This document shows positions 30,574-43,949 of a stretch of DNA of 64,000 nt, piece by piece. The stretch covers positions 351,734,339 to 351,798,338 of the forward strand of contig NC_090451.1 in NCBI RefSeq assembly GCF_031143425.1, in the 5' to 3' direction. The position numbers and the translations under genes are program-made. The notes beneath the pieces were generated by a model, which was not told the DNA's origin, made no database searches, and saw nothing but the letters and a program-made list of their open reading frames with translations. Numbering within the stretch: position 1 is the first letter of the stretch; each line of letters begins with the position of its first letter. The stretch comes from Pleurodeles waltl. Taxonomy: Eukaryota > Chordata > Amphibia > Caudata > Salamandridae.

Positions 30574-32848
30574 AGATCATGGAATTGTCCCCCCATTCCA
30601 AATCTGATACTGGGGAGCCAATTCCATGCATCCTGGGGGCTCCACCATGGAGCCCCAGTACTTCCAAACCAGCTCTCTGAGGCTTGCACTGCAGCTACAG
30701 CTGCTGCCACCTCACAGGCAGGGTTCTGCCCTCCTGGGGTCTGACCAGCTCAGTCCTAGGAAGGCAGAACAAAGCATTTCCTTTGGGAGGAGGGTGTTAC
30801 AGCCTCTCCCTTCGGAAATAGGTGTTACAGGCTTTGGAGTGGTAGCCTCTCAAAGCCTCTGGAAATGCTTTGAAGGGCACAGATGGTGCCCTCCTTGCAT
30901 AAGCCAGTCTACACCGGTTCAGGGACCCCCAGTCCCTTCTCTGGTGCGAAACTGGACAAAGGAAAAGGGAGTGACCACTCCCTGTCCATCACCACCCCAG
31001 GGGTCGTGCCCAGAGCTCACTCCTCCAGTGTGTCTCAGACTTCAGCCATCTTGTTTTCCAAGTTGTGGGGACACTCTGGAGGCCTCTGAGTAGCCAGTGC
31101 CAGCAGGTGATGTCAGAGACCCCTCCTGATAAGTGCATACCTGGTTAGGTAGCCAATCCCCCTCTCAAGGCTATTTAGGGTCTTCCCTGTGGGTTTCTCT
31201 TCAGATTCTGCTTGCAAGTTTCCATCAGGAATCCTCTGTAACTACTGCTTCATCCTCTGACCTCGGATCAACTGCAGACTGCTCCAGGAACCGCTGTAAC
31301 TGCAACAAAGTATCTAGAAGGGCTACTTCGACTCAGCAACTTAACCTCCAGCCAGCAACTGCAACAGTTTCCATGGTGTGCATGCTCTGGGGTCTCTGTC
31401 TTCACCCTGCACCAGAAGGACCGAGGAAATCTCCCGGGAGTGACGGAGTCACTTCCCTGCTCCAGCAGGCACCTTCTAAGATGACGACCAGTTCTCTTGG
31501 ACTCCTCTCCTGGTGACGAGCGTGCTGCTTGGAACACAGGTGGTGGATCCCTTCGATACAGACTGTCCTAAGGTCCTGCTGTCCAAATTTGGAGGAGGTA
31601 AGAGCTTGCCTTCCCTGTTTGCGACAGTACCCCTGTGCACCACGTCTTCACCACCTTCTGAGGCCTCTGTGCACTATTTGCAAGAATCCTTTGTGCACAG
31701 CCTGGCCCAGATCCCCAGCACTCTATCCTGTGACGCTGAACTCGCTGAGTTGTTCTCCAGCGGCGTGGGATCTTCTTTTGTAGTGCTTCAGCAACCACAA
31801 TTTGCACCTTCTTTGTTCCGGTGTCCTGGGACCTCTGTGGGTGCTGCCTGGCTCATCTGTGGGTTCCCTCCAGTGTTGGGAGCCTCCTCTTCCTCCTCAG
31901 TCAGAGTTGAGGCCCCAAGGTCCCTCCTGGGTCCAGGCAGCGCTATTTTGAAGCAGTCCGCGATATTGCTTGAACCAAGGCTTGTTGGACGAATCCAGCG
32001 CTGCAACTCGCTTGCATCCAACATCTCCACGTGGGACATCCTTTGCATCATGCAGGAACCCACAGCCATCTTCTTTGGTGTTCTTCTGCAGACTTCTTCC
32101 AACCGGAGAATCCTCTTTTGCACCATCTTCTAGGTTGGCAGGGGCTCTTGTCCTTCCTGGAATCTTCTCCGACTTCTAGACTTGATCTCCTTTCTTTGCA
32201 GGTCTTCAGGTCCAGGAATCCACCGTTGTTGTTTGCAGTCTTGCTTGGTTCTTGCAATAACTCTAATCATGACTTGTAGTGTGTCCTGAGGAAACTTGCA
32301 GTAGTTTACTCCTACTTTCCTGGGATTGGGGTGGGGTATTTTACTTACCTTTGTGGTTTTCTTACACTCCCAGTGATCCTCTATACACTACACCTGTCTA
32401 GGGGGGAATTTGTGATTCACATTCCACTTTCTTAGTATATGGGTTTGTGTTACCCCTAGACCTATTTCTTACTTTTGCATTCTGTGGTATTTTCTATTGT
32501 TTGCACTATCCTATGACTACTTACTTACCTTATTTTGGTGTCTAGTGTATATATTGTGTATAATACTTACCACCAGAAGACATATTGCCTCTAAGGTATT
32601 TTTGGCCTTGTGTCACTAAAATAAAGTACATTTTTGAGTATTGTCTTTTATTGTGTATAAGTACTGTGTAACTATAGTGGTATTGCAGGAACTTTTCATG
32701 TCTCCTAGTTCAGCCCAAGCTGCTACAGCTACCTCTATCATCCTAAGCTGCTAGAACACTACTACATTTCACTAATAAGGGATAACTGGACCTGGTATAA
32801 GGTGTAAGTACCCAAGGTACCCACTACAAACCAGACCAGCCTCCTACG
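30574..32848 (+). repeat. LTR-like family B, copy 1, left end truncated
   Basis: Co-linear with 47,860-49,820: GCCAATTCCATGCATCC, GGAAATGCTTTGAAGGGYAC, GTGCGAAACTGGACAAAGG, CACTAAAATAAAGTAC (polyadenylation-like signal near 32,619) and the terminal AAGGGATAACTGGACCTGG block ending CCTCCTACG at 32,848. The final CA has mutated to CG and the first 60 or so bases are missing. A 206-codon open frame at 31,513-32,133 is not conserved in copy 2, so I treat the unit as non-coding. Confidence 0.85.
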
Positions 32849-34079
32849 CTCCATTTTTATCTGATGTCTTCCAGATCCACCTTCTCAGAATTGTTGTTTT
32901 ATTCCCATAATTTCTAATTTGGAATCTTAATTGGAACCCAAAGTCACAGGACTTCAATATGTGCTAGTATTAACACATTTAAACATATTTAATCTCCTTT
33001 AAAGATATATGAAGGTTTTCTACATGAATCCCAAAGTATGTCTGAACTGGAATATACATTTTCCTAGCTATTGTAACGGAAAGTTTCAGTTCTGTTAAGA
33101 ACACGGAGGCAAGGATTACACTGTACTTCCTTCCCTTAGTTACAGATAGCAGCCATAACTTTTATAAACAACATGTCTTCAAAACTACTTTTCCCAGGAA
33201 CTTTAGGGAAAAAAGAAACAAAGTCTATCCAATCCCCTTATTTTGGGATAATTACCACCATAGTCCTCTTATTTTCAATGCCCTTATAACATTTTACACA
33301 CTTACTTGTTAACTGCTTGTGTTTATAGCAATAATAAAGCACAAACCTTGTTGTGTGTCATTTGAACAGTAGCATAATGAGGTGTTTATTATATTGCCTG
33401 TTTGCCATAATTGCTTTTTGTAAATGCATTCTCAAATTGTCAGTCCAGTCACCATGGCTAGTTCACAAAACCATTTCTGCCGTGTTGTGAATTCATCACT
33501 TTAACTCATAATGTGAGAATACTAGGACAGACAGTGCTAAAATAGGACTTTAGGTACATCTATTGAAATACATTAAACCATACTGCTTTTCATTCTCGGC
33601 TGTTTGAAATGATTTGTTTTGCCAGAAGTGCTTATCCATGCTTCCCAAGACAGGCCCATTTTGCCTCGCCTTTATATATATTTTTGGAAGGAATGGACTG
33701 TTTACCTAGCCATCCAAGTTTGTCTTGTTCTGAATATATAGTAGTAACCACACACAATATAGCCTTAGAAGTTTATGTACAAGCCCTAATTTGTGTAATT
33801 CTCCTCTCTGTCAATGTCCAGAGGTTATGTCTTTAAGAGCTGGCATGATGTTATACCCTGTAATAAATATTGACACACTTTATTGTAGGAGCTATATAAC
33901 ATCTAAAAAAGATACTCCTAAATGTTTAAGCTTTTACAATTTATCATGATTCTGTAGGACCCTGACTTTTACTGTTACATATACCAATTGTTAATTTTAT
34001 TTGGTTGAAAAAAATAGTTGTCAACAATCTTTGGTGGAACAGGTTACACCATAAGCAGGATTTTGAGTAATATTGACAT
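32849..34079. other. No recognisable feature
   Basis: AT-rich stretch with short random frames only. I see no terminal repeats, tandem repeats or coding similarity. Confidence 0.5.
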
Positions 34080-34402
34080 ATCTGATAGAGACTTCTGGTT
34101 GCAGATTACTTACCTTATAGTTTCCCCCAGGTGTCAGTCTGGATCGGGAGATTTTTTCTCGAGCAGTACCACTGCGTGCTGTCAGGTGGTGGTCTGTCGA
34201 CTCTGCGTCCGTCATTGGTGTCGTGTTTGCCAGATGTGACATTGCGGGTCATATATAGGTGCCACCCCGGCACACTGATGTCAATTCTTTTCTTTCTGTG
34301 CCAGCCTATATGGAGATCGGAAGAAGAGCTATCCCCCAGTTTTTTTTTGACTGGCTTTTCCTGACTTTTGTTGAAGCTTTTTGACCTCCTGGTACGTCAA
34401 GG

Positions 34403-35870
34403 ATGTCGCCTCTGAAGACCGACTTCAAGCCTTGCGACTCCTGTCACCGTATGTCGTGACTGCTCTGCACCTTGTGTATTTTTGGTGCCTGCAGAGCAAG
34501 CATGATGGAACTCGTGCTCCGAGTGCCAGGCCTTGAACCCAAAGGCTTTGAGGGAGCAGTCCCCAAAGCTTCTTGCGACTGGGTGCTGGTCTGTATTGTT
34601 CCCAGTCTCGTTCGAGTAGAAGGTCACAAGACCTCTTGCAGACCCCGCACTCCTTTGTCCTATTCAAAATTGCTGGGACGTTCAGATAAGCATGAGAAGA
34701 AGTCAAAGAAGAAAAAACTTTCTTTGACTTCACCCTGTTGGTCGGATGAAGCTGGACCCTTTAGAATACCACCTTGAGGATCCCACGGACGGGCTCAGAA
34801 CTTGGGTGAAGCCCCTGATGCTGGCATGCTTTTTCCCCCCTACGGTGGCTAAGGAGGAGGGGGACGTCCTACTCAGCGGTAGTGAGGAAAGTGGCCAAGC
34901 TGACTTCAGTGGCTGTCAAGACCAACCTCCTGAGTGAGGTGCTTGAGCCTGAGGCTTTTTCTTCAGAACTCCTCTTGCCCTTCAGTTAGGCCCTCACTGA
35001 TGTCCTGCTGGGGACTTGGTCCAAACCCAGCATATGGGCTCCTGTACAATCGCCCGCCGCCATAGGCCTGTGCCTACTGACCCACAATTCCTGACTCAAC
35101 GCCCCACTCCTGTGAGCTTGGTCATCCAAGACTCTACATCCTTGGGCACATTCCCTTCCGCACCCCCGGATAGTGAATCCAAAAGACTGGACCAGCTTAA
35201 AAGAAAAAAAAATCTTTCACCAGTCTGGCGTTGCGGTCCATGAACGCCGCATACCTTTTGGGCCATTACTCCCATACTTTATGGGATACTGTTGTGCAGG
35301 TGCTACCACAGGTCCAGAGGAGGCCTAGGTCATTCACTTCCAAACTGTTGCTGATGGGAGGGATGCTTCTAAGTTCACAATCTGATGTGGGCTGGATACA
35401 ACCTGATTCTCTGGGCAAATCAGTTGCGTGGACAGTGGCCTAGAAGTGCCACGTCTGGTTGAGAATGTCTGGCTCTTCCAGGGATGTCCAAGCTACGGTC
35501 ATGTATGTGCCTTTCGATGGTGCTGGTCTCTTCAGAGACAAACAAGACTTGGTGCTTGAGCACTTTAAGGAGCCACAGGATACGTCTCGGGCCCTAGACC
35601 TCGCAGTTGCCCCTCACCCCCCCCAGTCTGCTTTTCGACCCTTTCATGGCTTTGAAGGGGTGCCCAACCATGTCCTTTTCCCTCCAGCCGCTGTGCCGCG
35701 TGGCCGGGGATGTGGGACCCAATGTTCTCGTGGATCAGGGAGCCAGTGGTCGCCTCCACAGCCTCCAAATCTTCCTAGTCTGATGCTTCCTCGTCTCAGA
35801 CCAGTTGAAGGCATGATCCGCCATCACCGGCCCGCTGGGAATCCATCATGTCAGGCAGGTGTGGTTTGCA
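34403..35870 (+). pseudogene. DIRS-2 gag-like gene, broken
   Basis: It starts at ATG 34,403 with the sequence FKPCDSCHRMS, homologous to DIRS-1 FKPCGACHR, and then meets a stop (TGA) in codon 19. Later blocks are conserved in shifted frames: DPQFLTQRPTPVSLV (35,085-35,130), SAPPDSESKRLDQL (35,157-35,198), SGSSRDVQATVMYVPFDGAGLF (35,466-35,530) and a C-terminal stretch with FHGFEGVPNH. It retains the same overall order as DIRS-1 gag. Confidence 0.75.
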
Positions 35871-37460
35871 AATAGTCCGAAGGGACTACTCCCTCCCCTT
35901 CAAGACTACTCCTCCATCCATGCCACCATCCTACAATCGTATTAATGAGAATCACCTGCCAATGCTCCATGAGGAGGTTACGGCGCTCTTGGCCAAGGGA
36001 GCCATAGAGAGGGTCCATGTGCCATAAGTAGGTATGGGTTGCTATTCCTACTTCTTTCTGGTGCCCAAAAAAGACAAGAGCCTCTGCCATATCCTAGACC
36101 TCAGATCCCTCAATCTCTTCTTCAAAAAAGAAGTTCAAGATACTCATTCTGGCTCAGGAACTATCTGCTCTGGACCCAGGAGATTCGATGGTAGCGTTGT
36201 ACTTGCAGGACACACAGTTCCATATTCCCTTCCTGCATGCCCCCAGACGTTACTTGCAGTTCATAGTAGGTCGCAAGCAATTTCAGCTTACTGTGCTTCC
36301 CTTTGACCTTACCAGCGCCCCTCTGGTGTTAAACAAAGTGATGGGCGTGGGTGCAGCTCATCTGTGCAGGTTAGGGGTTTCAGTCTTCCCCTACCTCGAC
36401 GAATGGCTGTTGAAGGTGGACTTGACCCAGGCTGTCGTCTTCCTCCTCCAGACGACGGCGAACCTCCTGCATTCCTTGAGTTCACTATAAATGTGCCGAA
36501 GTCACACTGGACTCCCTCTCAGATGCTCCCCTTCATCTGAGCCATTCTGGACAAAGTGCAGTTTCTAGGTTATCCTCCTGAGTGGAAAATCCAGGATGTT
36601 CAGACTGATACTGATGTTTCAGCCTCTATCCTGGATTTCGGTGAGAATGACTGAGGCTGCTGGATCTCATGGCCTCCTGCGTCCTGCTGGTGACACATGC
36701 CAGATGTCATATGCGGGGTCTGCAATGGAACATGAATTTCCTGTGGGCACAGCATCAGGGGAATTACTCCGACATTGTACAGATCTCAGAGGGAACTAAA
36801 CAAGATCTACAGTGGTGGCTTTTGAACTGCGATTGGCTCAGAGGAAGATCCCTTCCCCAACCAGATCTGACAGTAGTGACAGATGCGTCACTCCTGGGAT
36901 ACGCGGCCACATGGGAAAGGTTGAGATCAAAGGCGTCTGGTCTCCGGCGGTGTCCAGGCTCCATATCAGTCTTTTGGAGCTTAAAGCGATCAGGCTGGCA
37001 TTGAAGGCATTCGTTCTCTCTCTTAAAGGGAAAGTGGTGCAGGTGTTCATGGGCAACACCACCGCCATGTGGTACTGCAACAAGCAGGGCAGGGTGGAGT
37101 CATGGATCATTTGCCAGGAAGCTCTGCGCCTCTGGACATGACTGAAACATCAGGGCATATCCCTTGTGGATAAATATGTGGCGGGCTCTCTGAACGCCAG
37201 AGCAGACAAACTCAGCTGTCAGTGCCTAGTCATTCATGAATGGCATCTCCATCTGGAGGTGGTGCATAGTCTCTTTCAGCAGTGAGGAGAGCCTTAGTTC
37301 GATCTGTTTGCCTCTGCAGAAAACGTGCAATTTAATCTGTTTTGTGCATTGGAGTTTCCACTGCAGCACTCGCTCTGCAACGCTTTTCGTCTTGAGTAGA
37401 ACTCAGGCCTCCCATATACCTGTCCGCCAATACCACTTCTGCTCAGAGTTCTAAAGAAGA
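35870..37460 (+). pseudogene. DIRS-2 reverse transcriptase-RNase H, broken
   Basis: RT: YFFLVPKKDKSLCHILDLRS (36,045-36,105), then MVALYLQDTQFHIPF (36,188 on), where the first catalytic Asp of the DLQDAYFHIP motif has become Tyr. The second motif is YLDEWLL near 36,400, with Glu replacing the second Asp of the expected DD, so both active-site positions are altered. Connection: SYVLLVTHAR-like and LQWNMNFLWAQHQGN (36,700-36,765). RNase H: LELKAIRLALKAFVLSLKGK and VFMGNTTAMWYCNKQGR (36,975-37,095), with the TD of FTDN changed to MG. The C-terminal LNARADKLS block is at about 37,190-37,215. Confidence 0.85.
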
Positions 37461-37499
37461 TCAAGACCGACCGGGCCCAAGTCATTCTTGTGGCTCTGT

Positions 37500-38458
37500 A
37501 CTGAGCTTGAAGAGTATGGCATCACAAGCTTTTGAGCATGGCCATCAATCTTCCACTGAGACTGCCTCTTCAGGAGGATCTTCTGTCACAGCAGCAAGGG
37601 ACGGTTCTCCACCGAACCTGTGCAGTCTCCGCCTTCTTGTGTGGAGGTTGAGCGGCTTCAGTTTACAGCTTTTGACCTTCTGCCCTCTATTTGGGATCCT
37701 TCTGTTTATTCTTTCCTTAGCCCATCAGGGCTCTGCTTTGGGCACCCTCAAGGGTAACTAATCTGCCATAATGACTTTCCTCAGGTTAACTGACCAACCC
37801 TCCTTGTTTAAATCTTCTATTGCTTGTAGGTTCCTCAAAGGCCTTACACACGTTTCCTCCTTTTCTGTTCATACTGCCTAAATGGGACTTGAACTCGATT
37901 CTTACCTTCCTCATGGGTGCTACTTTCAAGCCACTTCACTACTGTCTGCTTTGGCTTCTTAATCTGAAGACAGCCTTCCTGGTAGCCAGTTCTTCTGCCC
38001 GCAGAGTGAGTGAGCTGCAGGCTCTTTCCTCTAAGCACCTTTCATTTCCTGCCATCCAGCCTGACAAGGTACCAGGGCTTCTTTTCTACCTAAAGTGGTC
38101 ACGCCCTTTCATGTAGGCCAAACCATCACCTTTCCTACTTTATACACGCCACCACATCCACCTAAGGAAGAGGAGAGACTCCACCACCTGGATCCAAAAC
38201 GAGCATTGGCATTCTATCTTGATAGTATCAAAGAGTTCCGGATAGATGATCAAATCATTGTGGGTTATGTAGGTGCGAAGAAACACCAGAGCAACAACTG
38301 GAACCACTGCATTAGCATGTGGAGTTCCAGTCCTGGACATCTGTCAGGCAGCAATGTGGGGTTCTCTCCACACATTCACCAAACACTACTGCTTGAACTC
38401 TAAGGTCTGTAGTGACGGGTACTTTGCCCGTTCAGTCCTGCAGGACTTCCTAGTATGA
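37500..38458 (+). pseudogene. DIRS-2 tyrosine recombinase with deletion of the HxxR region
   Basis: The N-terminal and middle parts are recognisable, e.g. LLNLKTAFLVASSSARRVSELQALS (37,952-38,030) with the first catalytic Arg, and EERLHHLDPKRALAFYLDSIKEF (38,168-38,236). At 38,273-38,290 the reading jumps from VGYVGAKK directly to RATTGTTALACGVPVLD; compared with DIRS-1 about 45-50 residues, including the HxxR pair, are missing. The Tyr block TFTKHYCLNS and the C-terminus VLQDFLV (stop at 38,456) remain. Confidence 0.85.
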
Positions 38459-41424
38459 TCTTTGTTAGCAGACCCTCCTCCAGGGATGGTATTGCTTGAG
38501 TATCTATTCTAAGGTAAGGAATCTGCAACTAAAAGTCTCTGTTAGATGAACAAGTTACTTACATTCTGTAGGATGTTGGCTCTGTATATACTGTCTCAAA
38601 GTAAGAGATAGTGTGCACAGAGTCCAAGGGTTCCCCTTAGAGGTAAGATAGTGGTAAAATTACATAATTCTAAAGCTCTATTTTGTGGTAGTGTGGTCGA
38701 GCAGTAGGCTTATCAGAGGGTAGTGTTAAGCATTTGTTGTACACACAGAGGCAATAAATGAGGAACACACACTCAAAGACTTAACTCCAGGCCAATAGTT
38801 TTTATGTAGAAAAATATCTCTTCTTAATTTATTTTTAGAACCACAAGTTCAAGATTTGAAGTAAATACATAAAATGCAAGGTACTCCACATAGGTAAGTT
38901 AGGAACTTTGAATTAGAGCAGTAACATATACAGTTTTTGTTAAAATGGCAATAAGCTATTTTAAAAGTGGACACATTGCAAAAATCAACAGTTCCTGGGG
39001 GAGGTAAGTAATGGTTAGTTTGTCAGGTAAGTAAGACACTTACAAGTCTAAGTTCCTGGGCATAAGCAGCCCACTGTTGGGGGTTCAAGGCAACCCCAAA
39101 GTTACCGCACCAGCAACATAGGGCCGGTCAGGTGCAGAGGTCAAAGGAGGGGCCCAAAACACATAGGCGCCTATGAAGAACAGGGGTGCTCTGGTTCCAG
39201 TCTGCCAGCAGGTAAGTACCTGCGTCTTTGGAGGGCAGACCGGGGGCATTTGTAGAGCACTGGGGGGGACACAAGTAGGCACACAAAACACACCCTCAGC
39301 GGCACAGGGGCGGCCGGGTGCAGTGTGCAAAGCAGGCGTCGGGTTTTGTATAGGAATCAATGGAGGGACCCGGGGGTCACTCTAGCGGTGCAGGCAGGGC
39401 AAAGGAGGGCTTCTCTGGCCATCCACTGACTGGGCTAGGCAGAGGGTCGCCTGATGGTCACTCCCGCACTGAAGTTCGGTTCCTTCTGGTCCTGGGGGTT
39501 GCGGGTGCAGTGCTTGGTCCAGGTGTTGGGTTCCTTGTTACAGGCAGTTGCGGTCAGGGGGAGCTTCTGGATTCTCTCTGCATGCGTCGCTGTGTGGGTC
39601 CAGATGGGTCGTCTCGGGTTACTCACGAGGTCGCAGTCACCTGGGAGTCCTCCCTGTAGTGTTGGTTCTCTGGAGCTCGAGCCGGGGGCGTCTGGTGCAG
39701 AGGGTGAAGTCTCACGCTTCCGGCGGGAAGAGTGAGGTCTTTGAAAGTTGCATCTTTGTTGCAAAGATTTTGCTGTGGGTGAACAGTGCCGCTGTTCTCT
39801 GGAGTTTCTTGGTCCTTCGGGTTTCAGGGCAGTCCTCTGAGGCTTCAGAGGTCACTGGTCCCTGTCGGATGCGTCGCTGTGCAGTTTTCTTTGAGTCAGG
39901 AGACAGGCCAGTAGGGCTGGGGCCAAAGCAGTTGTCGTCTCTGCAGGGCTTTCAAGTCAGCAGTCCTTCTTGTTTCAGGTTGCAGGAATCTGATTTTCTG
40001 GGCTCTGGGTGCCCCTAAATACTGAATTAGGGGTGTGTTTAGGTCAGGAGGGCAGTGGCCAATGGCTACTGTCCTGGAGGGTGGCTACACCCTCTTTGTG
40101 CCTCCTCCCTGAGGGGAGGGGGGCACAGACCTAATCCTATTGGGGGAATCCTCCAATCTCAAGATGGAGGATTTATAAAGGCAGGGGGTCACCTCAGCTC
40201 AGGACACCTTAGGGGCTGTCCTGACTGGTGGGTGACTCCTCCTTGTTTTTCTCATTTTCTCCCCCAGCCTTGCCGCTAAAAGTGGGGGCAGTGGCCGGAG
40301 GGGCAGGCATCTCCACTACCTGGGATGCCCTGGGGTGCTGTAACAAAAGGCATGAGCCTTTGAGGCTCACTGCCAGGAGTTACGGTTCCTGCAGGGGGAG
40401 GTGAGAAGCACCTCCACCCAGTACAGGCTTTGTTCCTGGCCACAGAGTGACAAAGGCCCTGTCCCCATGTGGCCAGCAACTCGTCTGGTTGTGGCAGGCT
40501 GCCAGAAACTTGTCAGCCTAGCACTAGGAGTTGGACTGGTATTCAAGGGGCATCTCTAAGATGCCCTCTGGGTGCATTTTACAATACATTCCACACTGAC
40601 ATCAGTGTGTATTTATTGTGCTGAGTAGTTTGATACCAAACTTCCCAGTGTAGCCATTATGGAACTGTGGAGTTTGTGTTTGACAAACTCCCAGACCATA
40701 TACTCTTAAAGGCTACCCTGCACTTACATTGTCTAAGGTTTTGCTTAGACACTGTAAGGGCATAGTGCTCATGCATGTATTGTATTGTAATCGTATTTAT
40801 ATAGCGCTTACTACCCCTGACGAGGCGTCAAAGCGCTTTTTGGTGAGTAGCACGCTACTCTGGAACCCAACAAGAATTAGTGATGGATTAGTATTGAGGA
40901 ATAATGAGTACAGTTTTCGTATTATTATGAGTTAATTTGAGCTGCGGATATGAGAGTTTGTTAGTTAGATTGACTGGAGTAATGGAGGGGTGGAGGAGGA
41001 AAGAAATCCAGAAGTGTTAATTGGGATATATCCTTAATTTACTCAACCCAAAGGCTTGGGATGAGTAAAGGGGGGTGGAGGAGGGAAGAGTATGTGGAAG
41101 GGTTAGGGAGAGCATAGTAGCAGGGTGAGATAAATGCGGGAGAATTTAGTAGGGTTGTGTGGGAGGTCATGGTAGTAGAGTGAGGTTTGGTGAGTTAGAT
41201 GTGGAAGCGGAGGGAAGAGCTTAGGCAGAGTTATTTAGGAGATGAAAGTAGTAGAAAGGATTTGGGATGAGTCAGAGTGAGAATGGAGGATAGTTTGATA
41301 GACATGACAGATGATGATGGGTAGATAAGTGTGATAAGATGAGGGCAGGAATTCACAGATATCTAGTATAACAACCCACCCAGGAGCCATGCAATGACCC
41401 ACAAATATGCCAAGCACAGAAACA

Positions 41425-41438
41425 ACATATACATATAC

Positions 41439-41471
<33 letters not shown>

Positions 41472-41472
41472 T
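41425..41472. repeat. (TA)n/(CA)n microsatellite
   Basis: A run of ATAC/AT/TA units followed by ACACACACAC sits inside the 3' part of the L2-type coding region on the minus strand and replaces the normal C-terminus with a Tyr/Ile/Val/Cys-rich artefact. It probably expanded after insertion. Confidence 0.9.
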
Positions 41473-43949
41473 TACATGTAATAGTAGCCTGGCTGCGGAA
41501 TTCTGGATACGTTGTAGTTTTTTCATAACAGATAGAGATGATCCATGGTAGAGGCCATTGGCATAATCCAGTTTGGATAGTACAAGCGAGATAGTAGCTT
41601 GCACCTTGTGTGGAAATTCGAGGTGGGGGAAGATACGTCGTAAAGTCTTCAAGGTGATGAAGCTTGTTCGTGCTAATTTGTCCACTTGGGCATTCATAAT
41701 TAACTTGGAATCCACGGTGATTCCTAGGTTTTTAACTTCCTTGGATAATTGAGGAGGTGGTCCGAGATCGTCAGGCCAGACGCACAGAGGGTCATAATTT
41801 TTCCAGTCACCACATATGAGTATTTCTGTTTTGGAGGTATTTAGTTTGAGATGGCTCCAGATCATCCACTGATCAACGGCTCTGAGGCAACTGAAGATTA
41901 TGAGTTTTCAATGTTTTTGGGGCATTCTAATTTAAGTAGTATTTGTGTGTCATCTGCATAGTTGTAGCATGTGAGATGGAAATCATTGATCAATTCTGGT
42001 AAAGATATCATGTAGATGTTGAAAAGCAAAGGTGAGATGATTGACCCTTGGGGGCCCCCTGCTTTTGTGAGGTAGGGTTCGGACGAGAAGGGGGGGCGAG
42101 TGGATGATATTCGATCTTTTTTGAAGATAGGAAGTAATCCAGTCGAGAGCAATCTCTTGTATGCCGGCTTTGTGGAGCCTTTGAGTTAGGGTGTCATGGT
42201 CAACCGTATCAAAGGCAGCTGAGAGGTACAAGAGAAGTAGTGCAGCAACTCCATTTCGGTCGACTGTGTTTTTAAGATCATCCCTGATTGCTATGAGTGC
42301 TGATTCAGTGCTTCTTCCTGGGCGGAATCGAGTTTGGAAGTCTGAAAGTATAGAATTGTCTTCAATGAACTGTGACATCTGGGCGAATGCTGCTCTTTAT
42401 CGATTTGCCCAGGAAAGGTCCATTTGTGATTGGTCTGTAGTTGTTGGGGTCTTGCGGGTCTAGGTTTGTTTTCTTTAATAAAGGTCGTATGTATGCCTTT
42501 TTCAGGTCTACAGGAAAAGTTCCTGAAGTTAAAGAGTTGTTGATGATTCTTCTTACAGGTGTGGCAGCAGAAGTAGATAGAAGAATGTGCTTGAAGATTT
42601 GTGGTGGGCAAGGGTCAGAAGGGCAACCAGAAGGTCTGCTTGCTTTGACCAAATCCATAAATTCATCCTGGGATATTTGTTTGAAGGACTGTAGAGTTTG
42701 GGTTGGTTTATTCTTAGAGGGTATTTTAGGAAAGGGGTTGGTGCTGATGGTTTTCTTCTGTTTTAAATACGAGTCCAATGTGTTTTCCTTGGTTGTGTAG
42801 TGAGTTGCCAATTTGTTTGTGAAATCTTGAGTAGTGGGATGACTTCCTTCCATGCATGTAGGTTTTCGAAATTCATTGAGAATTTTATAAAATTCCTTGG
42901 TTGTAGATTGAGCATTTTGAATTCTGTCCGAGTAGTACCTTTTTTTTTTTTTAGCTTTTTTGATTGATGATTTGTATATCCTGTTAAGTTTGTGTAGCTG
43001 CAGTTTTTCTTGACTGTTGTTTGTTTTGAGCCATGTCCGCTGCAACTTTCTGATTTGTTGCTTTATCTTTTTAAGTTCTGTGTTTCTCCAAGGTGTTGGT
43101 TTTCTTTTGTTGTGTTTAGTTTTTCTCAGTGGTATTAGGATATCAAAAGCTTCCTGTAGCCACTCATAAAGTTTTGGCACAGAATTAATTGTATCTAGAT
43201 CTGTGTTTGCTGTTAGTTGTGTTTCTAAGTGATCCAAATTGAGTTTGCTCCATGGTCGATAGGTGTATGTATGTAAGTAGTTGTGGGGTGTGTTGATTTG
43301 TGGAGTTGTATGTCGGAAAGTTATCAAAAGGTGGTCTGACCAAGTGATTGGCGTGATGCTATGAATAGTAACTAGTTCAGGCTTACCAAAAATGACATCT
43401 AGGATGTGACCAGCGATGTGTGTGGGATTGTGTACAATCTGATGTAGGTTTAATGCAACTAGGCCAGTGGTGATAGCTTTTGGATGGGGCATATTGGGTT
43501 TGTCAAACCAAATGTTTAGATCCCCAAGAATGCATAGGTTGGAGTATAATGTAATAAGGTTTGAGACTGTGTCTAGAAAAGCATCTGGGAATATGTGGAG
43601 TTGTTAGGTGGAGGTCTGTAATGGAGGAGAAAGTTACAGGAGGAAGTTGGAGTAGGGTTGCATCTGGTAAGGAGGGCTTCACAACCTTGTATGGAGATGT
43701 CTGTTTTACTGAGGTTCAATGCCTGTTTGAATACAATAGCTAGCCCACCTCCTCTCTTGCCTATATGGTTGTGAGTGATGGTTTGATAGCCCGGAGGAAT
43801 GGCTTCGCGCAACACTGGTGCCATGTCATCTCCCAACCAGGATTCAGTTATGAATAGTAAGTCAGGTTGTGTGTCTGTGAGCAGGTCGTAGATGTGGTGC
43901 TTGTTTTTTTAGAGTGATCGAGCATTTATGAGCTGGCAGTTTAGAAAAG

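Noticed and set aside
31513..32133. 206-codon open frame, plus strand
   Set aside because: Lies within family B; the same frame is not open in the second copy at 48.7-49.3 kb and no domain is recognisable.
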